From contig NZ_CP058316.1 of the NCBI RefSeq assembly GCF_013389665.1, positions 992,001 to 1,056,000 on the forward strand: 64,000 bases of DNA, read 5' to 3'. The notes under the pieces were generated by a model. The model ran no database searches and was not told where the DNA came from. It saw only the letters and a program-made list of their open reading frames with translations. Positions 43,882 through 52,676 of the stretch are shown in pieces. The position numbers and the translations under genes were made by a program. How positions within the stretch are numbered: the stretch's first letter is position 1; the number at the start of each line of letters is the position of its first letter. The stretch comes from Microbacterium oleivorans. Its GTDB lineage: Bacteria > Actinomycetota > Actinomycetes > Actinomycetales > Microbacteriaceae.

Positions 43882-45129
43882 TCACGCGTGGCGGGGTGGG
43901 GTTGCCGGCCGACCGACGAGGACGAGCGCCAGAACTGCCAGCAGCTCGAACCCGATCATCACCGCGGCGACGGGGACCGCCGAGGTGATTCCGATCAGAC
44001 CGACGAGCGGCGTGGCGAGCGCTCCGACGCCGGTGTTGAGTCCTCCGAGCAGAGACGAAGCGACGCCGGCATGGTGGGTGACGCGGGACATGGCGAGCGT
44101 CTGGACGCAGGGCTTGGCGATGCCGAGCGCGAGGGTGAACAGCCACAGCGGGGGCAGAACCGCCCACAGCCCCCACCCCGTGCCGTGGAGGAGAAGCAGC
44201 GCCACCGGCGCCACGAGCAGGCTGACGGTCGCGAATGCCAGGAGCCGTCGGGCGGGCCACCAGGTGATCGCCAGCGACGCCAGCTGTGAGCCGGCGAGCA
44301 TGAAGACCGCATGACTGGCGAAGGCGAGACCGTACTGCCACTGGCTGAGCCCCAACGTCTGCTGGAACAGGAACGACGACGAGCTCAGGTACGCGTACAT
44401 CCCTCCCCAGGCGAACCCGCCCACCAGGGACAGCCCCATGAACTGCCGATCGAGGGCGACCGCGCGGTAACTCGCGAGGATCGGCGCGAGCCCCGGCTGC
44501 CGCCGGCGACTGGCGGGGAGCGTCTCGGCGAGGGTCGAGGCGGCGAGGATGCCGATGACAGCCGCATAGCCGGCGAGCGAGAAGAACACCCCCCGCCAGT
44601 CCATCACCAGCAACAGCTGCGAGCCGAGGAATGGCCCCACGACGATCGCGGTCCCGTAGATCAGCGCGAGATTGGCGAGCAGGCGCAGCATCTTCGTCCC
44701 GATGAAGAGGTCGCGGACGATCGCGATGGTGACGACGACCGTCGCGGCGGATGCCGCCCCCTGGAGGAACCTCGCCGCGATCAGGATCTCGATGGTCGGG
44801 GCTGTCGCACAAAGGACCGACGCCGCCACGTGGGCGACGCTCGACAGCACGAGCGGCAGTCGTCGTCCCACCCGATCGCTCCATGGTCCGATCGTCAGCT
44901 GGCCGAACATCATCCCGACCATCGCGCCGGTGAAGGTGAACTGCACGACGGCTTGCGACGCGTCGAACTCATCGCCGATGAGCGGGAAGGCGGGCAGATA
45001 GATGTCGACCGTCAGCGTGCCCAGCGTGTGAAGCAAGCCCAGCGTGATGACCAGAAGCGCATATCGCCGGCCGGCGGGTGAGACCGGCGCCCGATCGCGC
45101 TTGGTCACGACCGCGTCGGCAGCGGCCAT
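43882..45129 (-). CDS. MFS transporter, Bcr/CflA-like
   Basis: 415 aa from ATG 45129, overlapping the AKR gene by 25 nt. Twelve hydrophobic helices. TLTVDIYLPAFPLIGDEF in helix 1 and GPWSDRVGRRLPLVLSS in loop 2-3 are typical of the Bcr/CflA drug-efflux group, whose members also export metabolites. Belongs to a sugar catabolic operon, so efflux of an intermediate or product is plausible. A close relative is encoded at 52666-53901 in the mirror-image AKR-MFS pair. Confidence 0.87.
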   Translation of the reverse strand: MAAADAVVTKRDRAPVSPAGRRYALLVITLGLLHTLGTLTVDIYLPAFPLIGDEFDASQAVVQFTFTGAMVGMMFGQLTIGPWSDRVGRRLPLVLSSVAHVAASVLCATAPTIEILIAARFLQGAASAATVVVTIAIVRDLFIGTKMLRLLANLALIYGTAIVVGPFLGSQLLLVMDWRGVFFSLAGYAAVIGILAASTLAETLPASRRRQPGLAPILASYRAVALDRQFMGLSLVGGFAWGGMYAYLSSSSFLFQQTLGLSQWQYGLAFASHAVFMLAGSQLASLAITWWPARRLLAFATVSLLVAPVALLLLHGTGWGLWAVLPPLWLFTLALGIAKPCVQTLAMSRVTHHAGVASSLLGGLNTGVGALATPLVGLIGITSAVPVAAVMIGFELLAVLALVLVGRPATPPRHA

Positions 45130-46109
45130 GGGATCCACTCGGATGCCGGCGGGGTGAGCGCATCGAGCTCCACCCAGACGTCCTCATCGATGGGCACCCG
45201 GCTCAGCTCGAGGGCCGCGTCGATCTGTTCGGCGTAAAGCGCGCCGACGATCGTGGAGGTGACGCGCGGCTCGCGCAGGCTGAACTGCAGAGCGGCAGCG
45301 GCGAGCGGGATGCCGCGAGCCTGGAGGAGCGCCCCCATGCTCTCCGCTGCCGCGAGGATCGCCGGTCGCGCGGGCGCATAGTGGTAGATGTTCGTGATCG
45401 GCGGGTAGGAGGCGAGAAGCCCCCCTCCGTAGGGAGCGCCGTTCAGCACTCCCATCCCGAGCTCGCGCGCACGGTCCAGCACCGGCGCGGCCGATCGATC
45501 CACCAGCGTGTATCGGTTGTGCGTGATGACCGTCGAGAAGATGCCGAGGTCCATGTACTGCAGAAGCATCTCGACGGGCCCCCCCGAGATGCCGAGCGCA
45601 CCGATGAGCCCCTCGTCCAGCATCCGCTTCATCTCATCCACCGGGCCCCCGGGCCCCGTCGCCTCGTCGAAGGTCGTGTTCTCGGGGTCGTGCAGATAGG
45701 CGATCGGCAGGCGGTCGAGCCCGAGTCTCTCGAGGCTCTCCTCGAGAGATCGACGGATGCGACTCCCCGAGAACTCGCCCGTCGTCATGTCGCGGTCGAG
45801 CTTGGTCTGCAGAACGAAGCCGTCCGGCAGCCCGCCGTTGCGCTCGATGACGTGGCCCAGGCGCTGCTCGCTCTCGCCTCCCCCGTAGTTGTTGGACGTG
45901 TCGGCGAAGTTGACCGGTCCGGCGAACAGCCGTTCGGCGGCGAGCTCGGTCTCGTGCAGGGTGGGAGCGGCCGGGCGGAAGCCCGGGACGCTGCTCCAGC
46001 CCGCCGTGCCGATGCACAGGCCCGTCACCTCGGGGCCGCCGGCCCAGAGCGGACGGCGAGCGGCGGAGTCGACGGCGGACGTCGTCGTGGTGGTCTGGTC
46101 GGTAGTCAT
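45105..46109 (-). CDS. Aldo/keto reductase, aldose dehydrogenase-like
   Basis: 334 aa. Catalytic set Asp/Tyr in NFADTSNNYGGGESEQ, Lys in FVLQTKLDRDM, and His in IAYLHDPENTTFDEA. Resembles the D-threo-aldose/L-fucose 1-dehydrogenase group (AKR5/AKR12-like), which oxidise sugars to lactones. ATG 46109 overlaps the upstream permease stop by 4 nt. With the aldolase two genes down, a route of sugar to sugar acid to 2-keto-3-deoxy acid is suggested, but no dehydratase is present. Confidence 0.85.
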   Translation of the reverse strand: MTTDQTTTTTSAVDSAARRPLWAGGPEVTGLCIGTAGWSSVPGFRPAAPTLHETELAAERLFAGPVNFADTSNNYGGGESEQRLGHVIERNGGLPDGFVLQTKLDRDMTTGEFSGSRIRRSLEESLERLGLDRLPIAYLHDPENTTFDEATGPGGPVDEMKRMLDEGLIGALGISGGPVEMLLQYMDLGIFSTVITHNRYTLVDRSAAPVLDRARELGMGVLNGAPYGGGLLASYPPITNIYHYAPARPAILAAAESMGALLQARGIPLAAAALQFSLREPRVTSTIVGALYAEQIDAALELSRVPIDEDVWVELDALTPPASEWIPWPLPTRS

Positions 46110-46996
46110 CCTTTGAGTCCTCCGCTGAGTAGATCGAGTTTCCAGAAGCGCTGCAGCGACCCCATGAGCGCGATGATCGCGAGGATCGAGATCGCCGACC
46201 CGGTGATGACCGCCGAGTACAGAGCCGGCTCCGTCGAGCCGCGGTTCATCATCGTGTAGAAGCCCAGGGTGAGCGGAAAGCGCGAGTCGTCACTGAGCAT
46301 CAGGTACGGGAGCAGGAAGTTGTTCCAGATCCAGATGAACTGGAGGAGGAACACCGTGACCAGGCCCGGCAGCATCATCGGGATGCCGATCGAGCCGAAG
46401 ATTCGGACGTCGCTGGCCCCATCGATGCGCGCGGCCTCGATGGTCTCGTCCGGCACCGACGCGCTGGCGTAGATGCGGGTGAGGTAGATGCCGAACGGGC
46501 TGATGAGCACGGGCAGCAGCACCGAGATGTGCGTGTTCGCGAGCCCCAGCGCCGACATGACGAAGTACTGCGGGATGGCCAGGGTGATGCCGGGGATGAG
46601 CACCCCGGCGAGCAGGATCACGAAGATCGCGTTCTTGCCGCGGAACTCGTACTTCGCCAGCGCATAGCCGGCGAGGGCCGACACGAGCGTGGATCCGAGT
46701 GCACCGCCGCAGGCGTAGAGCAGCGAGTTCGCCGCCCACGCTCCGAAGATGCCCGAGGAGTATCCGAACAGGTCGCCGAGGTTCTGCAGCAGGCCGGTGC
46801 CGGGTTGGAAGGTCGGTGTGGTGAAGAGCTCGGAGCCGGCCTTCGTGGCGGCGATGAGCACCCAGGCGATCGGGATGACGCAGTAGAGCGCTCCGACGGC
46901 GAGGATGACGGTGGGCAGGATCGCCGCGCGCGGACGACGCCGCGCAGGCGATGCCGTCGCCCGGTTGGGCGTGGGACGTGAGGTGAGAGTGGTCAT
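46106..46996 (-). CDS. Carbohydrate ABC transporter permease (MalG/UgpE type)
   Basis: 296 aa, six helices. EAARIDGASDVRIFGSIGIP (residues 198-217) is the EAA loop that docks onto the shared ATPase. Second membrane subunit of the importer encoded by the next two genes; the ATP-binding subunit is not encoded here, usual for actinobacterial CUT1 systems that share MsiK. Confidence 0.92.
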   Translation of the reverse strand: MTTLTSRPTPNRATASPARRRPRAAILPTVILAVGALYCVIPIAWVLIAATKAGSELFTTPTFQPGTGLLQNLGDLFGYSSGIFGAWAANSLLYACGGALGSTLVSALAGYALAKYEFRGKNAIFVILLAGVLIPGITLAIPQYFVMSALGLANTHISVLLPVLISPFGIYLTRIYASASVPDETIEAARIDGASDVRIFGSIGIPMMLPGLVTVFLLQFIWIWNNFLLPYLMLSDDSRFPLTLGFYTMMNRGSTEPALYSAVITGSAISILAIIALMGSLQRFWKLDLLSGGLKG

Positions 46997-47007
46997 GATG
47001 GCTCCGG

Positions 47008-47991
47008 TCACTCGGTGAACGCGCGACGTTGGAAGAACTTCAGGACGAGAAGGGAGACGACGAGCGTGCCGATCGCGAGCACCACGGATGTGGCTGCCGC
47101 GCCATAGACGTTGTCGGTATGGAACGCATCCCGGTAGATCGACATCAGGGGGAAGAACGTCGACGAGATCGAGCTCGTGAGAGTGCGGAGGATCGTCGGC
47201 TCCGAATACACCTGCAGCGTGCCGATGAAGGCGAACAGTCCGGACAGCACCAGCGCCGGAGCGATCAGCGGGATCTTGATCTTCCACGCGATCTGCCACT
47301 CGGAGCACCCGTCGACGCGAGCCGAGTCGTAGATCTCCGCCGGTACCGCGCGGAGGGCCGTGAACATGATGATCATGTTGAAGCCGACGTGACCCCAGAT
47401 CGCGATGTTCGCGAGGGACCCGAAGACCTCGGGGTATCCGAGGAAGTCGGTGGGCGGGATCCCGAAGATGCCAGTGACGGCGTTGAACGGCGTCGTGCTC
47501 GGCAGGTAGAGGAAGCCCCACAGCAGTGAAGCGATGACCCCAGGCACGGCGTAGGGCAGCAGGATCGCGATGCGCGACGGGCTGGCCAACGTCGTCCGCG
47601 GGTGATCGAGCAGCAGCGCGAAGGCGAGCGCGAGCAGCAGGGTGAGCGGCACGACCACGACGCCGTAGACGGCGAGCCGTCCGAACGACGCGAGCAGCTC
47701 GGGGTTCGACAGCGCCGCGGCGTAATTGTCGAGTCCCGCGAACACCTGCTCCCGGCGCCCGTAGGCGGACCCGCCCGCGACCGACCGTGTCTGGAAGGAC
47801 AGGAAGACGGCGTACGCCAGCGGGATGACGAAGAAAGCCACGAACAGGACGATGGCCGGCACCATCATGAGGTAGGGCGTCGCGCGCGCGGACCGGCCGC
47901 GTCCGCGTCCGCCGCGTGGGGTGCGCAAGCGCGGGGGCAGCGGGGTCGGAGCCGCATCCGCGACCGGCGGAGTGGACAGGGTGACGGACAT
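47008..47991 (-). CDS. Carbohydrate ABC transporter permease (MalF/UgpA type)
   Basis: 327 aa. Basic N-terminus (GGRGRGRSAR) then six helices. EAA loop SARVDGCSEWQIAWKIKIP (about residues 224-242). First membrane subunit of the CUT1 importer; 11-nt gap to the second permease. Confidence 0.92.
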   Translation of the reverse strand: MSVTLSTPPVADAAPTPLPPRLRTPRGGRGRGRSARATPYLMMVPAIVLFVAFFVIPLAYAVFLSFQTRSVAGGSAYGRREQVFAGLDNYAAALSNPELLASFGRLAVYGVVVVPLTLLLALAFALLLDHPRTTLASPSRIAILLPYAVPGVIASLLWGFLYLPSTTPFNAVTGIFGIPPTDFLGYPEVFGSLANIAIWGHVGFNMIIMFTALRAVPAEIYDSARVDGCSEWQIAWKIKIPLIAPALVLSGLFAFIGTLQVYSEPTILRTLTSSISSTFFPLMSIYRDAFHTDNVYGAAATSVVLAIGTLVVSLLVLKFFQRRAFTE

Positions 47992-48050
47992 GATTGGCCT
48001 CTCTGCCGGCCCGGCGCGCTGAGGGCCGAGCCGGCGTTGATGAGTGCGGA

Positions 48051-49352
48051 CTAGTTGACGGTGAAGCCGCTGGCTTCGAGGTCGTCGACCGTGGCCTGCT
48101 GAACGGCATCCAGCGCATCGGCGAACGACGATCCGTCTCGCAGCGCGCGGCCGATCTCGTCGCGGTACGCCGTGAAGGTCGCCACGGAGTTCGGCCCGTA
48201 CGTCACGGATGCCGTGTTCTCGAGCACTGTCGCGAGAAGCCCGTAGTACTCCTCCTGGCCTTGGACGATGCTGCCGTCGGGGCCGGGCTCGTCGGCATAT
48301 TCCTCGAGCCCGGCGAGCGACGCGATCGGAGCACCGACGTCGTGGAGCTCGGCGTTGCCCTCAGAAGTGGCACCCAGCCACTTCACGAACTCCGCGGCCT
48401 GCTCGGGGTGCTCGCTCGTCGTCGTGACGACGATGGTCGACGAGCCCATGTACCCGGTCGGGTCGCCCTCGTCCCACACCGGCAGCGGCGCGGCGCGCCA
48501 CAGGCCCGCCTGTTCCGGCCCGATGTTCGTGACGAAGTTCGAGCCGCCCAGCCACGCGCCCGCCGGGAACGACAGCACCTTGCCGTCGGCCACGAGCTTG
48601 TAGAACTCAGGCGTCCACCACGGCTGCGCCGAGACGAGCTCGCTGTCGACGAGGCCCTGCCAGTAATCGGCCACCTTCTTGCTGGCGTCGTCGTTGATGT
48701 CGACGGACCACGTTCCGTCTTCCACGGTCCACCATTCGGCGCCGGCCTGCTGGGCGAGACCGGCGAACTTGCCGGCGTCGATGGGCGAGAACACGTTCAT
48801 GAACACCGACGGGTCCTGCGCCTTGACCGTCTCGGCTGCCGTGCGGTACTCGGCCCACGTCTCGGGGACGTCGATGCCGAACTGCTCGAAGAGGTCCGGC
48901 CGGTAGAACAGCATCATCGGGCCGAGGTCGACAGGCACCCCGTACGTCGTTCCCTCCAGCGTCGTCAGATTCCAGACGGGCTCGGTGAACCGGTCCTCGG
49001 CGTCCGAGACGTACTGCGTGATGTCCTCGGCGATGCCGGACACCACGTACGAAGGCAGAGTCTGATACTCGGCGAGCGCGAGGTCCGGCCCCTCTCCGGC
49101 GCGGACGGCCGCGAGCAGCTTCGCGGTCTGCTCCTCGCCGATGCCGACGTTGCTGACCTTGATCTGGATGTTCGGGTTCTCGGCGTTCCACGCGTCGGCG
49201 TACGCCTCGGCGTTGCCCCACCACGTCCACCAGTCGAGCGTGACGACATCGTCGGTCGATGCGTCCGCGCCGGCATCCCCTCCGGCGCAACCGGCGAGCG
49301 CCAGAGCGATGATTCCAGCCACCGTCGTGGTGGCGAGCTTTCGTGACCGCAC
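48051..49352 (-). CDS. Extracellular sugar-binding lipoprotein
   Basis: 433 aa from GTG 49352 with GAGGAGGTAACT Shine-Dalgarno upstream. Signal peptide with lipobox IALALAGCAGG (Cys about residue 26), then a type 1 solute-binding fold (VTLDWWTWWGNAEAYADAW, GVPVDLGPMMLFYRPDL). Binds an oligosaccharide or aminosugar for the permeases downstream. The palindrome at 49372-49385 just upstream is a likely LacI operator. Confidence 0.92.
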   Translation of the reverse strand: MRSRKLATTTVAGIIALALAGCAGGDAGADASTDDVVTLDWWTWWGNAEAYADAWNAENPNIQIKVSNVGIGEEQTAKLLAAVRAGEGPDLALAEYQTLPSYVVSGIAEDITQYVSDAEDRFTEPVWNLTTLEGTTYGVPVDLGPMMLFYRPDLFEQFGIDVPETWAEYRTAAETVKAQDPSVFMNVFSPIDAGKFAGLAQQAGAEWWTVEDGTWSVDINDDASKKVADYWQGLVDSELVSAQPWWTPEFYKLVADGKVLSFPAGAWLGGSNFVTNIGPEQAGLWRAAPLPVWDEGDPTGYMGSSTIVVTTTSEHPEQAAEFVKWLGATSEGNAELHDVGAPIASLAGLEEYADEPGPDGSIVQGQEEYYGLLATVLENTASVTYGPNSVATFTAYRDEIGRALRDGSSFADALDAVQQATVDDLEASGFTVN

Positions 49353-49371
49353 AGTTACCTCCTCGTAACTA

Positions 49372-49385
49372 TTAAATCGATTTAA
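49372..49385. promoter_or_regulatory. LacI-type operator TTAAATCGATTTAA
   Basis: Perfect 14-bp palindrome 20 nt before the sugar-binding protein start. A shorter copy of the core (AAATCGATTT) occurs at 50094-50103 in the divergent promoter. The lacI-like gene is encoded at 50646-51668. Confidence 0.8.
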
Positions 49386-49425
49386 CTCGATCAGGCACGA
49401 CTGTAAAGCCGACGCCGCAGCCCCG

Positions 49426-50082
49426 TCAAGAGCGAATCCGGATGCGGCTGAGCCACGCCACCTCGCGACGGAACAGCTCGACGCGGCCCGGCGAGTCGTA
49501 CGACTCGACCGCGTGACCGAGTCCGTCGTAGACCGCTCGACGCCCGTCATCCGCTTCCAGTGCCCACGCGAGTTCGTGACGCACGCCGTCCTCGACGTGC
49601 TCGGCGAGGGCCACGCCGGAGTCTCGGGTCAGGCGCGAGTACCGCTCGTCGTAGACAGCGAACGGATCGAGCTCATGCGTGATCTCATGGCCGCGCAACA
49701 CGTGGATCGCGCTCGTTCCGATCTGCGGATGCCCCGAGATGCCCGGCTCCCAGCGACCACCGATGATCTGCCGCCACACAGGCTGATCGGCGAACGCGAT
49801 GGCCGCGGAGTGCAGGGCCAGTACGGGCACGCGCTCGTCGAGGATGCGGTTCAGCCCCCGAGCGGTCCGCGCCTCGCGCGGGTCGGGGTGCGATCCCCTC
49901 CCCGCGATGTTCACCACCAGCAGGTCCGGCGCGGCATCGACGCCCGCCAGCAGATCGTCGGTGAGCTCGGTGTCGAACCCCCACCCCCGCAGCAGCTCCG
50001 AGACGCGCTCCGACGTGGCACCGAGGCCGTGCCACAGATCACGGTACGGCTCCATTCCGGTCAGGATCATCGCACTGGGCAT
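49426..50082 (-). CDS. ThuA-like domain protein
   Basis: 218 aa from ATG 50082 (GGAGG 5 nt upstream). Glutamine amidotransferase-like fold of the ThuA family: DLLVVNIAGRGSHPDPREAR, VLALHSAAIAFADQPVWR, GHEITHELDPFAVYDERYSR. ThuA-type genes accompany uptake loci for trehalose or related sugars, where they help use the transported sugar or keto sugar; reaction undefined. Upstream of the sugar-binding protein on the minus strand; leftward promoter shares the operator at 50094. Confidence 0.8.
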   Translation of the reverse strand: MPSAMILTGMEPYRDLWHGLGATSERVSELLRGWGFDTELTDDLLAGVDAAPDLLVVNIAGRGSHPDPREARTARGLNRILDERVPVLALHSAAIAFADQPVWRQIIGGRWEPGISGHPQIGTSAIHVLRGHEITHELDPFAVYDERYSRLTRDSGVALAEHVEDGVRHELAWALEADDGRRAVYDGLGHAVESYDSPGRVELFRREVAWLSRIRIRS

Positions 50083-50093
50083 CAGTCCTCCAT

Positions 50094-50121
50094 AAATCGA
50101 TTTTTCGAATATACTCGGGCC
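50094..50121 (+). promoter_or_regulatory. Operator AAATCGATTT and TATACT -10 box, leaderless promoter
   Basis: AAATCGATTT (50094-50103) is the core of the palindrome at 49372-49385. TATACT (50110-50115) lies 6 nt before ATG 50122, giving a leaderless transcript. The operator lies between -35 and -10, ideal for repression by the LacI-type protein encoded next. Confidence 0.75.
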
Positions 50122-50649
50122 ATGGCAACGGTGCAGCAGCAAGTCGTCGCCCCCGCGACGGGGGTTCTGTCCTTCGGCGCTCACGACCCGGTCGCCGCCG
50201 TCGCCGTGCACTACGAGACCATCGCGCTCGTCCGAGGGCCCGGCGCGGTCGCTGCCGTCGGCACCCCCTTCGCCGACGCGCACACACATCACGGTGATAC
50301 GGGAAGCCGCCTGGTGTCCGGGTATCTGGGCCTCGAAGCGCCGGCTGGCGCGGACGTCGTCCATGTGACGAGCCACGGTCGCGTCGTGGCATCGGTCGTC
50401 GCCCGCGACGCGACCACGCTCGTCATCGAGCGGACGGGTGACGCGACCTGGAAACAGGGCGGGTTCGCCGTCGTGGGCACGGAGCTCGGCTCGCTGCATC
50501 CCGAGGCCGATCGCGATGTCGTCGTCGGCGAGAATGTCGTCGTGTACCTCGTTCACGGCCCCGCGCCCGAGAAAGTCCTGGCCCGCACTGCGGACCTCCG
50601 CGTCCGCGCACGGCTCGACGGCCGCCCGATGCCTGCGGGGCCGGCATGA
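50122..50649 (+). CDS. Hypothetical protein, first gene of the LacI operon
   Basis: 175 aa. No signal peptide, no helix-turn-helix and no transmembrane segment. Mostly beta by residue pattern (VVHVTSHGRVVASVVARDAT and VVVGENVVVYLVHGPA), with a His-rich spot FADAHTHHGDTG. I do not recognise the family. It overlaps lacI by 4 nt (ATGA) and shares the operator at 50094, so it belongs to the sugar regulon. Confidence 0.65.
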   Translation: MATVQQQVVAPATGVLSFGAHDPVAAVAVHYETIALVRGPGAVAAVGTPFADAHTHHGDTGSRLVSGYLGLEAPAGADVVHVTSHGRVVASVVARDATTLVIERTGDATWKQGGFAVVGTELGSLHPEADRDVVVGENVVVYLVHGPAPEKVLARTADLRVRARLDGRPMPAGPA

Positions 50650-51668
50650 CGTCAGTCGCGCCGGGCCAGCAGGTCAGCGTCCGTGACGTGGCGCGGCTGG
50701 CCGGCGTCTCGCCCGGCACGGTCTCGAACGCCCTGAACCACCCGCAGCGCGTCACCGAGCAGACCCGCGTCCGGGTGGAGCAGGCGATCGACAAGCTCGG
50801 CTTCGTCCGTAACCATGCCGCGCGACAGCTGCGCGTCGGCCGCAGCCGCATGGTCGGCCTCGTGGTGCTGGATATGTCCAACCCCTTCTTCACCGACGTC
50901 GCGCGCGGCGCCGACGACGCGTGCGAGGCCTTCGGAACCGCCGTGCTCGTGGGCAACAGCGACCAGAGCGCGGACCGCGAAGCGCGCTACCTCGACGCGT
51001 TCGAGGAGCAGCGCGTCCGTGGTGTGCTGCTCTCGCCGATGACCGAGGATCTGGCGCGCGTCGAAAGGCTGTCCGCGCAGGGCATCCCCGTCGTCCTCGT
51101 GGACCGTGCGGCACCATCGGGCTCGCACATCCCCTCCGTGTCCGTGGACGACGAACGCGGAGGATGGCTCGCCGCCCAGCACCTGATCGAGTCGGGACGG
51201 CGGCGGATCGCCTTCATCGGCAACTCGAACCCCGCCCTCCACCAGACGCGCGATCGGCTCGCCGGCGTCCGCCGCGCGGTCGCCGGTGCGAGCGGGGTGA
51301 CGCTCGAGACGATCGCACCGCCGGACGCCTCCCTCTCCGCCGGCGTCCGGGCGGCGCGGACCCTCGTGGACCGACCGGAGAGCGAGCGTCCCGACGGCGT
51401 CGTCTGCCCCACCGATGTCATCGCGCTCGGCGTGCTGCACGCGCTCATCATGGCCGGCATCCGCGTGCCGATCGACGTGGCTGTGACCGGCTACGACGAC
51501 ATCGAGACCGCCGAGACCGCCGCGGTCCCCCTGACGACCGTGCGCCAGCCGGCCCGAGAGATGGGCGAGACGGCCATCCGACTGCTCGAGGCGACCTTCA
51601 CCGGGCTCGACGTCGGCGAAAGCCACGTCGTGTTCCAGCCGGAGCTCGTCGTCCGAGGCAGCTCCTGA
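50646..51668 (+). CDS. LacI-family transcriptional regulator
   Basis: 340 aa. HTH VRDVARLAGVSPGTVSNALN (residues 11-30) with hinge AARQLRVGRSRMVGLV, then a periplasmic-binding-like effector domain (VVLVDRAAPSGSHIPSVSVD, VCPTDVIALGVLHALI). Probable local repressor binding TTAAATCGATTTAA at 49372 and AAATCGATTT at 50094; the effector would be a sugar from the ABC importer. Translationally coupled to the unknown gene upstream. Confidence 0.92.
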   Translation: MTSVAPGQQVSVRDVARLAGVSPGTVSNALNHPQRVTEQTRVRVEQAIDKLGFVRNHAARQLRVGRSRMVGLVVLDMSNPFFTDVARGADDACEAFGTAVLVGNSDQSADREARYLDAFEEQRVRGVLLSPMTEDLARVERLSAQGIPVVLVDRAAPSGSHIPSVSVDDERGGWLAAQHLIESGRRRIAFIGNSNPALHQTRDRLAGVRRAVAGASGVTLETIAPPDASLSAGVRAARTLVDRPESERPDGVVCPTDVIALGVLHALIMAGIRVPIDVAVTGYDDIETAETAAVPLTTVRQPAREMGETAIRLLEATFTGLDVGESHVVFQPELVVRGSS

Positions 51669-51707
51669 TCCTCCTGCTTCCCCGTCCGCTCGAAAGGCAG
51701 CACCCGC

Positions 51708-52676
51708 ATGAAGTACACCCGTCTCGGCCGCGCCGGCGCCGTCGTGAGTCGCATCGCATTGGGAACCATGAACATGGGCCCGGTGATCGACGAGGAGGAA
51801 TCCTTCTCGATCTTGGACGAAGCGTTCGAGCGCGGGGTGACGTTCCTCGACACCGCCGACGTCTACGGCGGCTCACCCTGGGGAGACGAGCCCGGTCAGA
51901 CCGAAGCACTCGTCGGGCGGTGGTTCGAGTCTCGCGGTCGCCGCGACGACATGGTCCTCGCCACCAAGGTCTACGGCACGATGGGCGACGGAAGGAACGA
52001 TCGCGGTCTCTCCTCGGTGCACATCCGCGCGGCCGTCGAGAACTCGCTCCGACGGCTGCAGACCGATCGCATAGACCTGTACCAGATGCACCACATCGAC
52101 CGTCACGTGCAGGTCGACGAGGTCCTCGACGCCTTCACGCGCCTGCGCGATCAGGGCAAGATCCTGTACCTCGGGTCGTCGAACTTCGCCGGTTGGCACA
52201 TCGCCCAGTACCGGGAGGTCGCCGCCGCCACCGGGCAGACGCCCCTCGTCACGGAACAGTCCCTCTACAACCTTGCCCAGCGGTCGGTCGAGCTCGAGGT
52301 CGCGCCGGCCGCCGAGTCATACGGGATGGGCCTCCTGCCCTGGTCGCCGCTCGCCGGCGGCGAGCTGGCGGGGATCCTCCGCAAGAGCGACACGTCGCGT
52401 AGCGATGCATCGCGCCTGAGTCCGGAACGAACCGCGCAGATCCGCGAGTACGAACGGTTCGCCGACGAGCGGGGAATCGATCCTGCGACGCTCGGCATCG
52501 CCTGGCTGCTGCACCAGCCCGTCGTCACCGCCCCCATCGTCGGACCGCGGCGACGGGGACACATGCTGAGTGCGCTGGATGCCGTCGACGTCGAGCTCAG
52601 CGGCGACGACCTCGCCGCGCTCGACCGGATGTGGCCGGGCCCCGGAGCGCCCGCGCCGGAGGCGTATGCCTGGTAG
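51708..52676 (+). CDS. Aldo/keto reductase (Tas/YajO-like)
   Basis: 322 aa. Active site Asp/Tyr in FLDTADVYGGSPWGDEPG, Lys in MVLATKVYGTMGD, and His in IDLYQMHHIDRHV. Potassium-channel beta-subunit-like AKR12/Tas group. Own Shine-Dalgarno (CGAAAGGCAG, 39 nt after lacI). Overlaps the second MFS by 11 nt. Distinct in sequence from the AKR at 45105. Confidence 0.88.
   Translation: MKYTRLGRAGAVVSRIALGTMNMGPVIDEEESFSILDEAFERGVTFLDTADVYGGSPWGDEPGQTEALVGRWFESRGRRDDMVLATKVYGTMGDGRNDRGLSSVHIRAAVENSLRRLQTDRIDLYQMHHIDRHVQVDEVLDAFTRLRDQGKILYLGSSNFAGWHIAQYREVAAATGQTPLVTEQSLYNLAQRSVELEVAPAAESYGMGLLPWSPLAGGELAGILRKSDTSRSDASRLSPERTAQIREYERFADERGIDPATLGIAWLLHQPVVTAPIVGPRRRGHMLSALDAVDVELSGDDLAALDRMWPGPGAPAPEAYAW

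Noticed and set aside
42556..44289. 577-codon plus-strand frame across the gene-free stretch and the aldolase gene
   Set aside because: Arg/Gly/Asp-rich shadow of the aldolase and MFS genes; no start signal and no domain.
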